Assembly: GCA_026874595.1 (NCBI GenBank)
Contig: CM049313.1
Location: 40,450,659 to 40,514,658 of the forward strand
Length of the DNA stretch: 64,000 nucleotides
DNA from: Sipunculus nudus
Lineage: Eukaryota; Annelida; Sipuncula; Golfingiida; Sipunculidae
Direction: 5' to 3'
This document shows, one piece after another, positions 23,970 to 37,431 of this stretch. Both the position numbers and the translations under genes were made by a program. The notes beneath the pieces were generated by a model that saw only the letters and a list, made by a program, of their open reading frames with translations, searched no databases and had not been told where the DNA came from. Numbering within the stretch: the first letter of the stretch is position 1; each line of letters opens with the position of its first letter.

Positions 23970-25377
23970 ACTATCGTGTTTCAATATGAAATACATACTT
24001 ATAAGTCGCTTTGTTTTATATTGTAAGAATGAATGGAAGGATCAGTCGTATGAATTCCATCATTATTTGTATGCCATTATTATTATTATTTTTATGCAAA
24101 TATTTATTAAAATAAAAAGAAATAAGAAGAAACGAAAATATTTTCACTTCAACTGTCGGTAAGTCGTTCATTGTCTTATGTTTTTAGTCCTGTATCAAAA
24201 CTTAATACAAGCATGGTGTTTTGACTGAAGGTTTAATGAAATGTGACATTGAACTGAATGATGAATGCGCTTTTCTGAATTTTATAAACTTTATTTACGA
24301 ATGAAATAATTCAAATTGAAGTTTGATGAGGACATGATGTCCTGGAGCCTGATAAGGTTCCGGTTTAATAATATACTCTACTGATCATAACTTTCACGAT
24401 AGTCGCTAGTCCTTAAATTTTATGGGAAATGGAAAGACATCGACAAAGCACCGAGGACTTTTTTTTTTAAATACAGTCCATCTCCGCTTGAAACGTAAGG
24501 CACGACTGTATACTTATTTCATGTACAGTTTCTTTCATTTTTCGATAAAATCACACCAACAAATAAGGATTCAAGCAACTGTGGTTTCACTTAAATGCTA
24601 CAATTTCTCGAGCATGATAGCTGAAGAGTTCTCGAATATGGTCATACATATGCATTGATGAAATAGATCGTTTTATCTAGATATTTTTGTATTAAAGGAC
24701 GTATACATGTAATCACACGCATTTTAAGGTGTACGTTTTCGAGTCTCTAAAAAAATCCTTACATCGAACAAATAACACTCGTTGTGGAGTTTTCTTTCCC
24801 CCCGTTTTCGTCATGTTGCCGCGACATTAAGGCGGCATTCAGACGAATCAAGGCATATCCAATGTAATATTTATACCGGCCAGAATAAAACATTTACCTG
24901 GGACCACTTGATTACGGCTGAACCTTGACACATATGAAGAAGCCATTTTAACGTAACTAAATCAATTGAAATCGGTTCTCAAAAGGAAAATTACTTTCGA
25001 CACTTTACGGTATAGTTAGTGACTTACATTTCGGGATAAAAATCAAGTTCATCGTACCATTTTGTTTTAAAACTGAAATGTACTGTATATCTATTAAACT
25101 GCATATAAAATTGTAGCAAAACTTGTAGGTAAGCTACTTGGTTCTGGACACTTAAACATTATTTTCCTATTGCCCTTACATTTTAATGTGTTTGTAAATT
25201 ATTTAGTAGCTTTGATTTTAGAGTAAGAACGTTCAATGATCTACGGCATTATACATATTAATTATTACCTCTTATGACTACCATTTCCAATCATGCAAAA
25301 TAATTTGCCTGGTCCGAGTGCTATTCACCAGTTCACACCCATACCTCACCCCATTTATATACATGTATATATATATA

Positions 25378-25422
<45 letters not shown>

Positions 25423-26543
25423 CAAATAATAAGTGGTATAGCCATGTAAGTTTGTAGCAGAAGCGCAGGTAAAGAGAAAGAGTGAAGCCTGCTAGGTAGA
25501 CTCAGTCTTTCTACATATATTACAAGCCTTTTCTGGGTTGACCTAATGAAAAAAAGTTTCCATGAAGATATGTACAAGTACATGCATAAATGAAATAAAA
25601 TCCCCTTTAGTGTCCGCAAATGACAAGACTGTGCTAAGCTTATAAATCTGTATTCCATACGCTGCAGTTATACATAGCAATCGGTGTTTATAAACTGCCT
25701 CTTACAGTAGTAAAAGTGCTCAAATAACTTAAAAACTTTAAAAAGTCATAAATTCAAATTATAAAAAACTGCTGCCGCTTTAATGAGACGAGGTGTAGTG
25801 TATGGAGATCAGTTACGTAACAGACTTCTAAAGTCCCGGTAACTAGTGAACCTCAAGTCCAGCGCCTCCTGTCAACTAAATGGCAATGAATATTCCATTT
25901 ATTTGACAATGAATCTGTAAGTTGGATGGCAATCAGACTCATTAAGGGAAAAGGATATCAACATCTACATTTTAAAAGAGAGTGGTATGCTTTCATGTTA
26001 TATTCAGGAAAACAGAAGAACCCTAGCGTAACATTACTGGTGTAATTGGTGACCTCAAAAAGTTGCAATGTTAATATAATGCACATGTTTACATCAAGAA
26101 CGTCTAATGAATTATAAATAAAACAACATACACATTCATGAGCAAATCAATTATTTTTAAACTTACAGTAGGCCTACCTGTCACGAAATACTGCTAATTT
26201 TCCCAATAAATAATCACAGGACACTGGAAAGGGCGCCGCCAATAATGAGCATATTATAAACCGGCTATAGTGTCCGATATACTGCCATAATTTTGCCATT
26301 GATAACTGTACAATTCTTACTATCAGTAATTGTGACCTTTACTCCATTAACTATGATACACAGTTGACTACAACATGTTAAGATCTTGCTCGTAGGTCCT
26401 TCGTTTGACACTAGAATGCGCTGAAGGTGATATGCGGCATTGCCATAAAGTATCGCACTTAAGTCTTATAGTAACAGGTTGGAATTATATGTAAGATTAT
26501 TTGTAAGATTATATATTTACACCTTTAACTAATTAAGCAATAC
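23970..26543. other. Gene-free stretch between the knottin-like and methyltransferase genes
   Basis: AT-rich DNA with no recognisable exon. It contains a (TA)n microsatellite at about 25355-25424, whose translation gives a spurious Tyr-Ile repeat ORF. Confidence 0.55.
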
Positions 26544-28737
26544 TTAAGCAAGTCTTTTGACTGCTACCAATATTAAAACTGTTATTTCTTCTTTAGCATC
26601 ACCAGTATGTCCGTCAGCCATTTTTATCTCCTCCAAGATATTCATAAAATCCTCCAGGAACTCATCTCTCTCCGGTTCAGGTATCAGGTCTTGTACCGGA
26701 TTCATTCCTTTCATTGCCGCTGTGATTAAAAAAATGATTAATAGAAACTGTTAAACCCAAACATGTTTGTCTCGAAAATCATTGAGTTACACTTACTGCA
26801 TGTTTTATCATTCGTCTGTATTTAAGAACAAAAGTTTTTCCCGTTAACACGTTATTTACGCTAATTGTTATTGTAGGGCTATAATGCAACATTTCTACCT
26901 ACGTTTAGTTAAAAGTTAAGTTGAAGTTTCGAGATGAACGGGGTTTCAATTTTCATGGGAACATCAGAAGTATTATTTACCTTTTGTCATTGGAAATTCA
27001 CGCGTTGTTATCTCATAATGTACAACATCGAACCCGTGTTTGGACATTTTATCTCTGAAAGCATTTTTCTCTGTCAGCCAGTACACCCCTTTGGATGTGT
27101 GTACACTCGCTAGAGGCCATGGAAAGCTCATGTTCTCCAGCTCCTTCAATTAAAATGTACAGTGTTAGGACAAATATATATTTAAGTATCTCTGTGCAAA
27201 TATATTCATGCCATGGCGTAATTAAAATACAAAATATTCTGAGAGTTTTATAATGGATTCATGCATATCAATTATGGTAATATTTGTGTTAATACCTTAT
27301 TTTCGTTTTGTGATATGTAAGTTATGTCATAGACTTGGTTTGAAAATTATGATTATATCAAAGATTTGGTTTTAAAATAATAATTAAAAAAACTAGCCTA
27401 TTGTTGGAAGCGTACATGCACATGTGCGTATGGGAATGTGTGATTGTTACCTTAAAGTTGATCCGATTTTTCCATCGAGGATACTCCATGATTCTCATTG
27501 TTATGGCAGAGAACAGTTTACAGGGCTCTGGGTATATTGGAATCAGCAAGACTGTTCTTCCTCCTGGTTTAAGGAGCCAATAAATGTTACCCAGGGCAGT
27601 GTCAATGTCACGGACCCAGTGGAGAGCGAAAAATGACGTCGCAAGGGAAAACTTGGAATCATACGCGGCCTTCTCTTGTAGATTACCATCCTGAAAAATT
27701 ACATTTTTTAATTCCACTTTTAAATGGTTTTACATGCAGTATATATAAAAAAAATTAAAGAAACTGTATTTTTAGGATCGGAGAAATAGTTTTCTTGTTC
27801 TTGATACACATATTATAATCTTCGTACAGTGAGTACTGATTCTTTTTATTTACCTCTGCCTCTAGGTATCGTGCCTTGCCCTATTAGAAGATTTAAGGGT
27901 TGATCGGTTTGTTTTTCCATTCCGACTGTACTCTCAAGAACTTATATGGAATATGATTTTTTACAAAAAATGAGGGTTAGCGATACACACATGGATCAAG
28001 CAAATCAATCTGGATCAGCATTAATTCATTTGTTTTAATGATTCCTACCAGTGCGAGAAATTGACTTATCCCTGTCGAGGGCGATGGTCATTAACCAGAT
28101 TTAAGGTGTAGGGACGGAACCTTTGTTCTGACGGACAGGGCTAGCTGACATGAAACAGCCATCGAATTTGGGAACCATGATGTACGTTTCCCTGGGTGTG
28201 TATTAATATATACCCCTGTGGCACTGACAGCTTAGAAAACCAGTCGTATATGGATCCCGGCAAGGATTAATCAAAATCCTGGCAGAAGCAGATATACGCT
28301 CTTTGACCGCTTTTTATATATGGTCACAATTTAAAGTGATGTCGTTAGGCTATTCACTAATACTATCAATGTATAACTAACCAGATACATGTTAAATATG
28401 GGCTGAAGTTTCATTTTATTTTGTCTTCCTTGTATCTTCCCGCTAAACAAATAGTGGTTAATCAGTTACCAACCTGGATGTCTATATGTTCCGCCACGAC
28501 ACGTTCTGACGGGAATCTTTCCTTGACATAATGTACCATAGCTTGGCTCGCATCAACCACCGTCAGACGGCAATTAAACTTCTGCTGCAGGTAGAAGCTT
28601 GTCTCTCCCGTCCCACACCCTATATCAATCACATGATCTTCTGGAAATATATCACTCACATAGCTGTCTATGACCCATTGTCCAATTTTCTGTTGGGAAC
28701 TGCTTCCAGTAGAATAGTCCACTGGAGGGCGCTGCAT
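26544..28737 (-). CDS. Class I SAM-dependent methyltransferase, JHAMT-like, four exons
   Basis: On the minus strand, exons 28737-28474, 27690-27451, 27143-26981 and 26719-26544 join (phases 0, 0, 1) into 280 codons plus TAA, with donors CAG|GTTGGT, AAG|GTAACA, AAG|GTAAAT and acceptors TTCAG, TGAAG, CACAG. Exon 1 carries SAM-binding motif I, VIDIGCGTG (residues 36-44), and the ribose-contacting acidic residue in VVDAS (Asp62). Exon 2 carries FFALHWVRD and LLKPGG (127-132), as in juvenile hormone acid O-methyltransferases and related small-molecule methyltransferases of 280-300 residues. Exons 3 and 4 give the usual C-terminal half, with a W-L and a NPVQDLIPEPERDEF segment. The start is supported by an in-frame TGA two codons upstream. 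The substrate cannot be told, since many invertebrate JHAMT-like proteins are uncharacterised. The frame is open throughout and the motifs are intact, so it looks functional. Two decayed relatives lie at 36478 and 57983. Confidence 0.9.
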
Positions 28738-30469
28738 GACTCAATACTGTATTAAAAAAAAAAAAAAACTGGCCCAAACAAATATATTTCATATTGCACA
28801 AGAAATGTGTTTTTTACCAAAATGTATATTATAGTCAGAAAGTATCACCATTTTTTTCGAAACATGTCTTTAAATGATCTTGAATGAAAACAAAGTTGTG
28901 TAAATCTATTACTTTTAAAAGGAATCCGGTCCACCTGTGTACGCAATGTTCTCTAAAACCGCGTTGCGTATGATACTGTGCTATACCTCATTTTAAAGGT
29001 TATTGTTCCCTTGGTGACATGGCCGATATTAGAATAAATAAATTATTATGTACATATCATTTTGAGTGATTTTTGCGTGTTTTCTGATATGAGCGGCGAA
29101 ACAGCCGAACTGCCTTCGGCAAAGACCGGATTTTCTTTGTGGTCACCTCAAGCCCAGAATTAAGTCGATTTAGGGACTTCCATGCATATGAATAACCTTG
29201 CGTGACGGATTTATGCATGTTTTGGCTGACATTTGACAAAGGCTCTGACCCACGTGTGTGGTCAGTCAATGTGAAAAACACATGACTCTAGCGCGCTTTA
29301 CGAAAAGGAGGGGGTCAACCCAGGAGGATTAAACACAAAACCTAATACAAGGTCCCAATTTCCGTTAAAGGTTTGGGTTTGGGTTAGGGCGAACGTTCCA
29401 GGCCTAAAACTTGGTCTCTTGCGATTAAATAGGTTGCAGCTGAAAAAGGGGGACCGGCCCCCTGCACTCCCCTTGGGGCCGCTTCTGCTACCAACGAGGT
29501 ATGCATATTTCCGTTTCTTTCTTCAGGAACAGTTTTCTTGCCTTAAAACGTACATATCATTCACCTTTCATGTCTTCCTACTCCAATAAATTAAAGGTTA
29601 AATTAAGACATGTTGAATTAATGTCTTCCTCACCTTATCCTGCACTTTAAACGTCCAAAATAGTAACCAGTCAAAGATCATCGAAAACCGGAGTGCCCCC
29701 GCGTCCCATTCCGGTTCGCAAAATAATGTAAACATCACCACTGACCAGGTCGTTAAGGTCAACATACCGGTGTATGAATTTCTGAAGCGACTGTAGGATC
29801 ACTCACGCGGTGTCTCGACGAGGTTATAAGTGTATATGGACGGTATGATGTTTAGGATTCATATAATGGAGAAGTAAGATGCAGATAAAAATAAGTGGCA
29901 AAATTAAGACACAAGCAGCTCGACATGAAAACGTTTGCTGTTCACAAAAGTGTTGTGACCCAGAGAGGTGCGTGAGTTACACTACAGTCCAGCCAAACCA
30001 CTGAAAATCTCTTTTCTTTGAATTCTTGAATAAAAAGGACCCAACAATCATCGCAATTAATACATATCCCCAACCCCGGTAAAAAGCCGGGTATACTGGA
30101 CTTATCAGCTTGTATAAGTATAATAAAAGTAAACAAAGTTTTAACATGAAAGCAAAGCTAAAGATTTGATAAAGAACATGTTTACTTTGAGGAAACACAA
30201 CTACCTTTTCTTTATTTCTATGTCTGGCAGCAACGACAGCATGCACTTACCACCTGTGGGAGATAAGGCCGAGTCTCTTTTTGCTTGGTATACTCTAAAT
30301 GAACACCCAGATTTATGAATTGTCTTGTACTTACAGAGATCAGGACACGACGGGTGCATTAGATAGTCCTTTTTAACGTAGCAGGACCGGGTAAATTCCT
30401 AAAAAAATAATGTTATTGCAATAAAAGTTATACTTAATATTAAATATCGGGCGGATCTAGTGCACTTGT
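28738..30469. other. Upstream flank of the methyltransferase, no gene called
   Basis: No convincing exon. A segment at about 29300-29480 repeats text from 14641 on (TCAACCCAGGAGGA and GGTTGC...GCTGAAA). A minus-strand 89-codon ORF at 29977-30246 has two hydrophobic stretches, but it has no visible homology and could be chance. Confidence 0.5.
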
Positions 30470-30930
30470 GTGGCCGGTTGCATGATTAGCTGACAGAGAA
30501 TTCTGGATGTTTAGATGCTTCTGTGAGGCTTAGCTGGTAATGTTCATGTAGAGAAGTCTGTAGAACATTCGTTGACTAGAACATTTCCGAAGTTTCTTTG
30601 CAGCAGATATATATAAAAGCCGGCTCCAAAGCCACAAGGAGAGGTAAGTCTAGAAATCTTTGCAGCCAGATGCAGCCAGACGTGTTGTGAGATGTAGATT
30701 CGCAACAGACGGGGTGTTATTTCAAGTACCGTGTTAGGGCAGTTATTGGTCTTAGGATATGTTTACTTAGCCGAGGAGGGTGTTAGAAGTTTTGTGGACT
30801 TTGTATTTGGGAAGTTAGATTCAGTTTACGGCGGGCGAAAGCCGAAGAACTGTTGAGTAAATGTACTGTTGGACGTTACCGGAATAAAAACTGTGTTTTG
30901 TTATACCCTAAACGGTGAGTGACTTTTCTG
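30470..30930 (+). mobile_element. Possible solo LTR (TATA box and polyadenylation signal)
   Basis: A strong TATATAAAAG box (30610-30619) is followed about 270 bp later by AATAAA (30883-30888) and a T/G-rich stretch, with a GC-richer middle. This is the U3-R arrangement of a Gypsy-type LTR. No gag, pol, primer-binding site or second copy is visible, and I could not fix the TG...CA ends or a target duplication, so the limits are approximate. The alternative is an ordinary promoter with a first exon ending at the GAGAG|GTAAGT donor near 30642. Confidence 0.4.
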
Positions 30931-33167
30931 GATTTCTGCGTGAAATCTCTCGGGAAATATATGTCCGCTGCGTGTGTGGTGGGACATGCAGAATGTACAC
31001 ATATATATTCAGAATGAATACAACAAGCGTACGTATGAAAACCAACAGACATGCATTGATTAGAAAAATCATACATCAAGATTAACATATATATACAACG
31101 TGTTTAATTACGATTAATTCTATTTTTAACAAGTATTTTTCTTCTAATATAGACAGCGCTGATTGGACTTAAATCCAAATATCAACAATATTGATTCAGT
31201 TTGTTATGTATATCATGCATAACATGTGTAGATGCATCCATATATTTACAGATGATAACAATGTTGGTCAGTTTTATGGAAACATCAAGGGCTATAAAAA
31301 TGAATATTAGCTTTCTGTATACATAATATTGTTCAATCTAAACCAGAAAGTTTCATGTTTTGTCATTTTTCCTATGCATAAAACCACCTGTTTCAATAGA
31401 ATGGTATGTTGTAATAATCTTGATGAAACCTCTCAAATATAACATTCCTTGTTTACATATTTACATGTATATATAATACCTAACCATTAGTATTATTTTT
31501 CTAGTAACTGATCTGTGCTGAGTTTAAGAAGTATTACTGTATGGGATGTGAGAGGATTCTCGGTATATCAAAATTTTCAAACCATCTAGACTTTTCATAC
31601 CATAACTGTTATACAAAGCTGCAATCATAGAAAATATGTAATATGGTTTATCTTTATTACAAAAGGTACAGTAATCATTTTCTATTAAGCCAGATTTTTA
31701 ATGTATTGGATTCAATATAATAATTCTGTGCAAACTCTTAAATTGAATCTACCTTAGTTTTGTTGATATAGTTGTAGAACATATATTTTTCAAAGCTTTT
31801 AGCATTTTATCTTTATCCTATTCTGCAATATCTTGATGCCACCTTGATATATTTTTTTCTGGGTTAACATATTTCTTTTAACAATTTTAATATATACAGC
31901 TTTTACAGGCTTTGGAATTTATATGCTGTGGCATAATCTTCCCAACAGTTTTTCATTTCCTGTTTACATTTTGTATAAGTTGCATGTATAATACAGTTTT
32001 ATGTCATTTAGTTTACATCATTGGTTTAGATCTGTGTCTTTTCACCTGTAGTGTAAAATGTGTATGAGGGTTTAATTTCTTTATCAAATTATGGAAGCAT
32101 CTGATACCAGTTTCATACCATTTTTTATTCAATGTAATTTTACCAATTAATTAATAGGTGTGAAATTATCAACAGAGATTGAATGAACTAGTCATTTGAT
32201 GTATTGCACTTGCACCATTCATATAAAACTGCTTTCCAAAGAGCAGTAATATTGATAAAGAAACAAATTTGAACTAGATCCCCAGCTTTCACATTGCATC
32301 TAAATATGTATTCACTTAAATTATTAAATTTGTAATTGACTGTCTCCATCATAGTTTCAAATTTGATTTAAATAATGTATTAATCCAAGTAATTTTTAGT
32401 TGCTTGTAATTTTGACTATATATCAACACTTTTTGACCTGATATCTAGACCACCATTACTTTTGGATGCAATCCGAATGAGACTTGTTATTCTAAGAATT
32501 TTTTTTGTCGATATGAAATTGTAAAATCTGCTTTCTATTTTTTCCCCAACAAATGATACAGGTAGTATATTAGTTGTGAAACCTTTTTACTAACACTGAC
32601 AAAGCAACGATGAAACGTACCTTACTATGTCCTTACGTCCTCTAGAAAACCTCTGCACCGAAGGATAAAGCGGTCCGATTATTAAACCATACTTTTGTCA
32701 CATTACTAGTCACAAAATTTAAGTGGTTATTATGCATTCATTGTAGTACCATATGCATGTATTTACTGCTTTGACAGTATGCGTAGTGGCCATTCTATAA
32801 AAAAAAATGAAGGGGTTATATCCAAGATCAGGTACTTAATTAATATTAACCAGCCACTCTTACGCATTTTCTTTTGGGTCAGTATATATGGTATTCCGGT
32901 CACAATCTCAAAACTATTTTTATACCCGCATATTATTATAGTACCTAACACATTTACATTAAACTTTGTGTACTCGCAGATTTAACCATCAGTTTTAGAA
33001 CACATATCACGATATTCTTCATGAAAGGAAGACAGATGTGCATCGACACACCCGATTGATTGTTTTCACGCAAGAACGGGAAAAATAAATTTCAGTGCAC
33101 ACCGTGCATTTATAAACACGCCGTGCTATCATACAGATATCTAGAAGAAATTGTTCTGAAAGATGAT

Positions 33168-33171
<4 letters not shown>

Positions 33172-33210
<39 letters not shown>
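33172..33210. repeat. (TA)n microsatellite
   Basis: About 19 uninterrupted TA units. Confidence 0.97.
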
Positions 33211-33212
<2 letters not shown>

Positions 33213-33424
33213 AAACAAAAAAGAAACAAAAAATAAAAGAATTATATATGTAATGACCTAATGTGCGTGCATACTTGCATCAGCACAACATATCTTGCAT
33301 ATTAGCATTACTTGAGAGTTGAGGGATTACACGTTATGTTACGGCTTTATGGGCGTTATAAAGTATACACAAACTTATTTATTTTATATGGATTGTACAG
33401 ATAGTTATTAAACTAATCAAAGGC

Positions 33425-33585
33425 ACTCTCCATGGCTCCAATGATTGCGTTCGATAGTCTGTAGGGGGTGGAGGAAACTGGTGAACCCGGAGAAAACCAC
33501 CTTGGACGGTCAACTACAACTCACTCTCATGGCCACTCCGGGTATCGAACCCGGTTCGTCAGCGTAGAGAGCCAGACTGTAACAT
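33425..33585 (-). repeat. SINE-like fragment with a B box
   Basis: On the minus strand GGGTTCGATACCC is a good RNA polymerase III B box with a T-arm-like hairpin (CCGGGTTCGATACCCGG). It is followed by GTGGTTTTCTCCGGGTT and CCTCCACCCCC, wording that recurs in SINEs of marine invertebrates as far as I recall. The A box is poor and no target duplication was found. Confidence 0.45.
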
Positions 33586-34089
33586 GAATTTACACACAAA
33601 CCCCTAATGGTTTTTCGTGGATTGCTTATGCAAACGGCACGTTATTTTTTTTTATTAAAAATTTTTCCAACAAAAAGCGAATGTGCTTTGACATTTCTAA
33701 TTATTACTTAATGAAATGAATAATTTGTAGGGTTGTTCCTTTTACGGGCATAGGCTATTCTGTATTAAATAAAAATATGAGGCTTTTTTCAAACTTGCTT
33801 TCATTAACATTGATATATCATGAGCATGAGCTATGGTGGTATAGAACAGACATGTCATGCAGAATTACAAAGATGCAACTTCTGGGAAACTTAATAAATA
33901 AAGGACCTAAAGAAACAAAGTTCTGATGATTCACGTCTTCTATTTGTTTGGGACCATGCTGCAGGTATAGGGTGACTTCATAAGTTATCAGCAGAAGAAC
34001 ATTGCCAGCAAGAGAGGATATCTTATGATAGAACATGGTTGTCAACGATTGGGTTCAACTGCATTCTGAAACCTAACAGACTAAGATGA

Positions 34090-34360
34090 CTAAGCTATAT
34101 AAAATAGAATATTTCAAAATCCAAAGTAGCGATTCAGATGCAAACACTGTTTATTATATAACACAATATGGCTGGCAGGCTGGCTTGGATGACCGGTGGC
34201 TGCTGGCACACGATAATTTAAAGTATAAACACAGACTCGATCGTTGGCTTTCCTAGGGACTGACGCTTATTTGCGCGTTTGGTCTTAAATAATCACCCCA
34301 AGCAGGAAGCTGATTGGCTGGCTGGGGGTGACCGATACTGATACTGTACACCCTAAAACC
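34090..34360 (-). mobile_element. Possible LTR or promoter segment
   Basis: On the minus strand a CCAATCA box (34317-34311) is followed by a TATTTAAG TATA-like box (34291-34284) and, about 130 bp later, by AATAAA (34155-34150). The GC-rich tract in an AT-rich setting, with promoter and polyadenylation signals so close together, resembles an LTR. No internal retroelement genes or direct-repeat partner are visible. Confidence 0.3.
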
Positions 34361-36476
34361 ATGAAAATCTGGATCTGTGTGATTGGTATCTGACCTAAAT
34401 ATATTTATAACTTATGTTATATAATATAAAATATACTGTAATTAACACTGACTAACTTTTATTGTTATTACTAATGTACCGAACTCAGCTCTTAACGTTA
34501 AATATGTATATGATAAATTATACAAAAACGGATATTTTACCAGGTCTGTTGGGCTACATTTTCCATATATGTTCAAATATTTCAATAATTACAAAACACT
34601 AACACGTGTTACAGATACACCAGTCATCATGAGATGACTGGCATGCATCATGTTGTGATAGCTGGTTGAGGGCCTGGTGATCACAGCTAGCTATCTATGT
34701 TCTTCTGCTAAGTTAAATCCATAAAAATGCTAAACATATATACAATAGCTTAATATACCTTTACTGTTATATGGATGCGGGTTAAAAAGCTTGGTCAGCT
34801 AAGTTAGCAATAATACAAGTTTACATCTGCAATGTCAATTTTGCTTAATTGTAGTGACTTAATTTAGCATAAAGAAATAAAAAAGGAGATTATTAACATA
34901 TAATACAACTACATACTATTTAATAAAATATGGGAAAATGGCTTTATAAGATCACACCCTAGATAAATGTTCACCATGTGCACATGTCTTTACTTACTTT
35001 TCATAAAAAGAACTTCAGGTATACGAAATGCATATATGAGCTATATTGTATATGCCAAATTAACTATATATATATATTAAACATAAATAGAATATGAACA
35101 TTGTCAACATTTACGACACAACTTCGTTTTGTTATTTATGCCTGTCTGCCAGCAAGTTATATCATTCACACATAATAATACAAGGAATCATATACAATCC
35201 AGAAATATGTCCTGGTCTCCTGCACTTAAAAATGAACATGTATAAAAATTAAGAAATGCAAAATATGAAATTTAAAAGACACCAAGTTAAGAGACATCAA
35301 AATTGTTATCAAATGAGTCCTCATAGCAAGTCCCTTAAGTGTTCATAGGACGTGATATCAGGTAACACATGAACACAGGAGTATTCTTAGACATCTTAGG
35401 TATCAGGTAATATAGGAACAAAGGAAGTCAGGAGGCTCAATTCTGCGACAGTTATGTAGTTCATTGCACATACGATGTGTCAGAGGTCACCAAATAAATC
35501 TTCATGTTCTGCCAGAGATTCATTAAACTGATTTAACATAAACGTATATGATAGGTGATATGTATATATATAATAAAAGACAGTAGGGTTAATGAAAAAA
35601 AATATTTTCTGTGAATTTGAAATGAGGACTTGGATTGTTAGAATGGGAAATAAAACTTGACACATTGTTTTGAACATATAACAATTGACACAGAGTAGAT
35701 TGATACGTATGGTATTGATAGTCTCCTGTAAATAAGGCTGACTACAGCTATACTTAAATAAAATTAACGTGCACATGCATTGAGACTGATTAAGCTTTTA
35801 GCACTCAGATCATCAGACCAGTTAATGGAGGCATCCGGTCATACGAAATGACTTTCTAAAAGACAGGCGTAAACATATAAGACAACTTCTATAGACAAAT
35901 GTCATACTAATCACGAATATTCAGCTAGAGACGGTAGCTCGAGTGTTGCTTGTCATCGACATAGGTTAGATTTGAAGGATAAAGATGCACTTCTGAAGTG
36001 TGGGGCCCACAGATCCTGTGTACCAGTTCTTGCATGACACAAAGTGTAACCTTGATTGAACATCGTAAAGGACCCTGACAAACAAAAGTTGGGTACCTTA
36101 CGATGAAAATATTACCTTGACTCAAGCAGATCCGAGACTCACAAATGACAATAAGATGGGATTTCAACTGACATTCCTGTGCAAAGTTAAGTGTTTAAAG
36201 GTGATTAAATTGTTACCGGACTTGTTGCATATAGAAAGACTGCACATATCCCCCATATAAAAAGAACACAGTAGTTTTGACCTCTCAGCACAATAAAACA
36301 CATCCGAGTAACATTTCTTTTTAAAGATAAGTACTGACAAGAAACGAAAGTGTGAATTTGACTTGCTACATAGAATGTCCAATCAATTGTCCTACTCGTG
36401 TGAACATGAACGTTAGATTAGTTAGGAGGTAAAGGAGAATAATGATCATAACATAACATTTGTGGAAAAGTTATCT
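34361..36476. other. Gene-free AT-rich stretch
   Basis: Only short ORFs without family resemblance on either strand. Confidence 0.55.
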
Positions 36477-36477
36477 T

Positions 36478-36715
36478 AGTGGATCAACCGGAAGCAGTTC
36501 CCAACAGAAAATTCGACAATCGGTCATGGACAATTACGTGAGTGATATATAACCAGGAGATCACGTGATTGATTTCGGTTGTGGCACGATATAAACAAGC
36601 TTTTATCTGCAACAGAAAAACTGTCATCATCTAACGGCGGTTGCTGCGAGCCAATCCATGGTAAATTATGTCAAGGAAAGACGACAGTCAGAACATGTCG
36701 TGGTTGAAATTTTGC
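36478..36715 (+). pseudogene. Methyltransferase exon-1 pseudogene
   Basis: Translated from the AGT GGA TCA frame, this segment follows exon 1 of the methyltransferase at 26544-28737 almost residue for residue, including GSSSQQKI, VSDI, DHVIDFGCGT and the YVKER region. The aligned stretch is interrupted by two in-frame stops: TAA at about 36550, where the intact gene has Phe after VSDI, and TAA at about 36592 just after GCGT. The catalytic GCGTGE motif is also damaged. It is on the opposite strand to the intact gene. Exons 2-4 were not found downstream, so it is either an isolated duplicated exon or the remnant of an inverted duplicate. Confidence 0.88.
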
Positions 36716-37431
36716 TATACCTACTGATTCACATTAAACGTAATGGCGAACTTTACTTTTCGTCGATGTCAATGGTATGCATGCTGCCTTATGATAGTGA
36801 ACCAGCCATAATCACTAGAGATGTATTAAATGTTTAAATATGTCAGGACTTTGTACACAATTACCTAGACATATTTCTTTTATCTTTTGCAATTTAAATA
36901 TAGAAGTTTGAAAATATGAGCGTGCCATGGCCTCTTTCTTGTGGCTAATACGCTGTCTTGAATTACAAAAATCCATGAATAATATATCAGACAATAAACC
37001 GCATGTATAATATTTAAAATTCGTGTTTTTGCAAAACAGGCTATCCGCAATCTTAATCTAAGCAAGGTCAAACAAAAATATTTCGTCTGCCAACCGGTTT
37101 AGGGTTGTGGATTAAGTGAAATACCCCTTGCAATTGTATTTCGTTGTTGAAAACCTCCACATATCAAAGTATGACACAGATTGTAAATATACCACCCTTG
37201 TCCCTAAATATACATTTGTGACTTAAAAAATATTTCTTCTTTGATTTATATTATTAAGTCAACAGAGATATTACTTCACTTTAGCATTACAAAGAGAACA
37301 ACGATATTGCATATAACTTGTGACATATTGTTTCCATTTTTCGTACCCTGAAAACTGCTCTAAGTCTCCATTTGCAAGTCTGATGTAAATTTCTAGAACA
37401 TGTATTATATGCTTTTCAAGGAAAATCTTAT
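36716..37431. other. Gene-free stretch
   Basis: No further methyltransferase exons and no other coding signal recognised. Confidence 0.5.

Larger units (their letters stand above)
30931..34089. other. Gene-free AT-rich stretch
   Basis: No coding exon recognised on either strand. It contains a (TA)n microsatellite at 33172-33210 and a SINE-like fragment near 33425-33585. Confidence 0.55.

Noticed and set aside
29977-30246. Minus-strand ORF with two hydrophobic segments
   Set aside because: AT-rich DNA often encodes hydrophobic runs by chance; no conserved motif, no paired exon.
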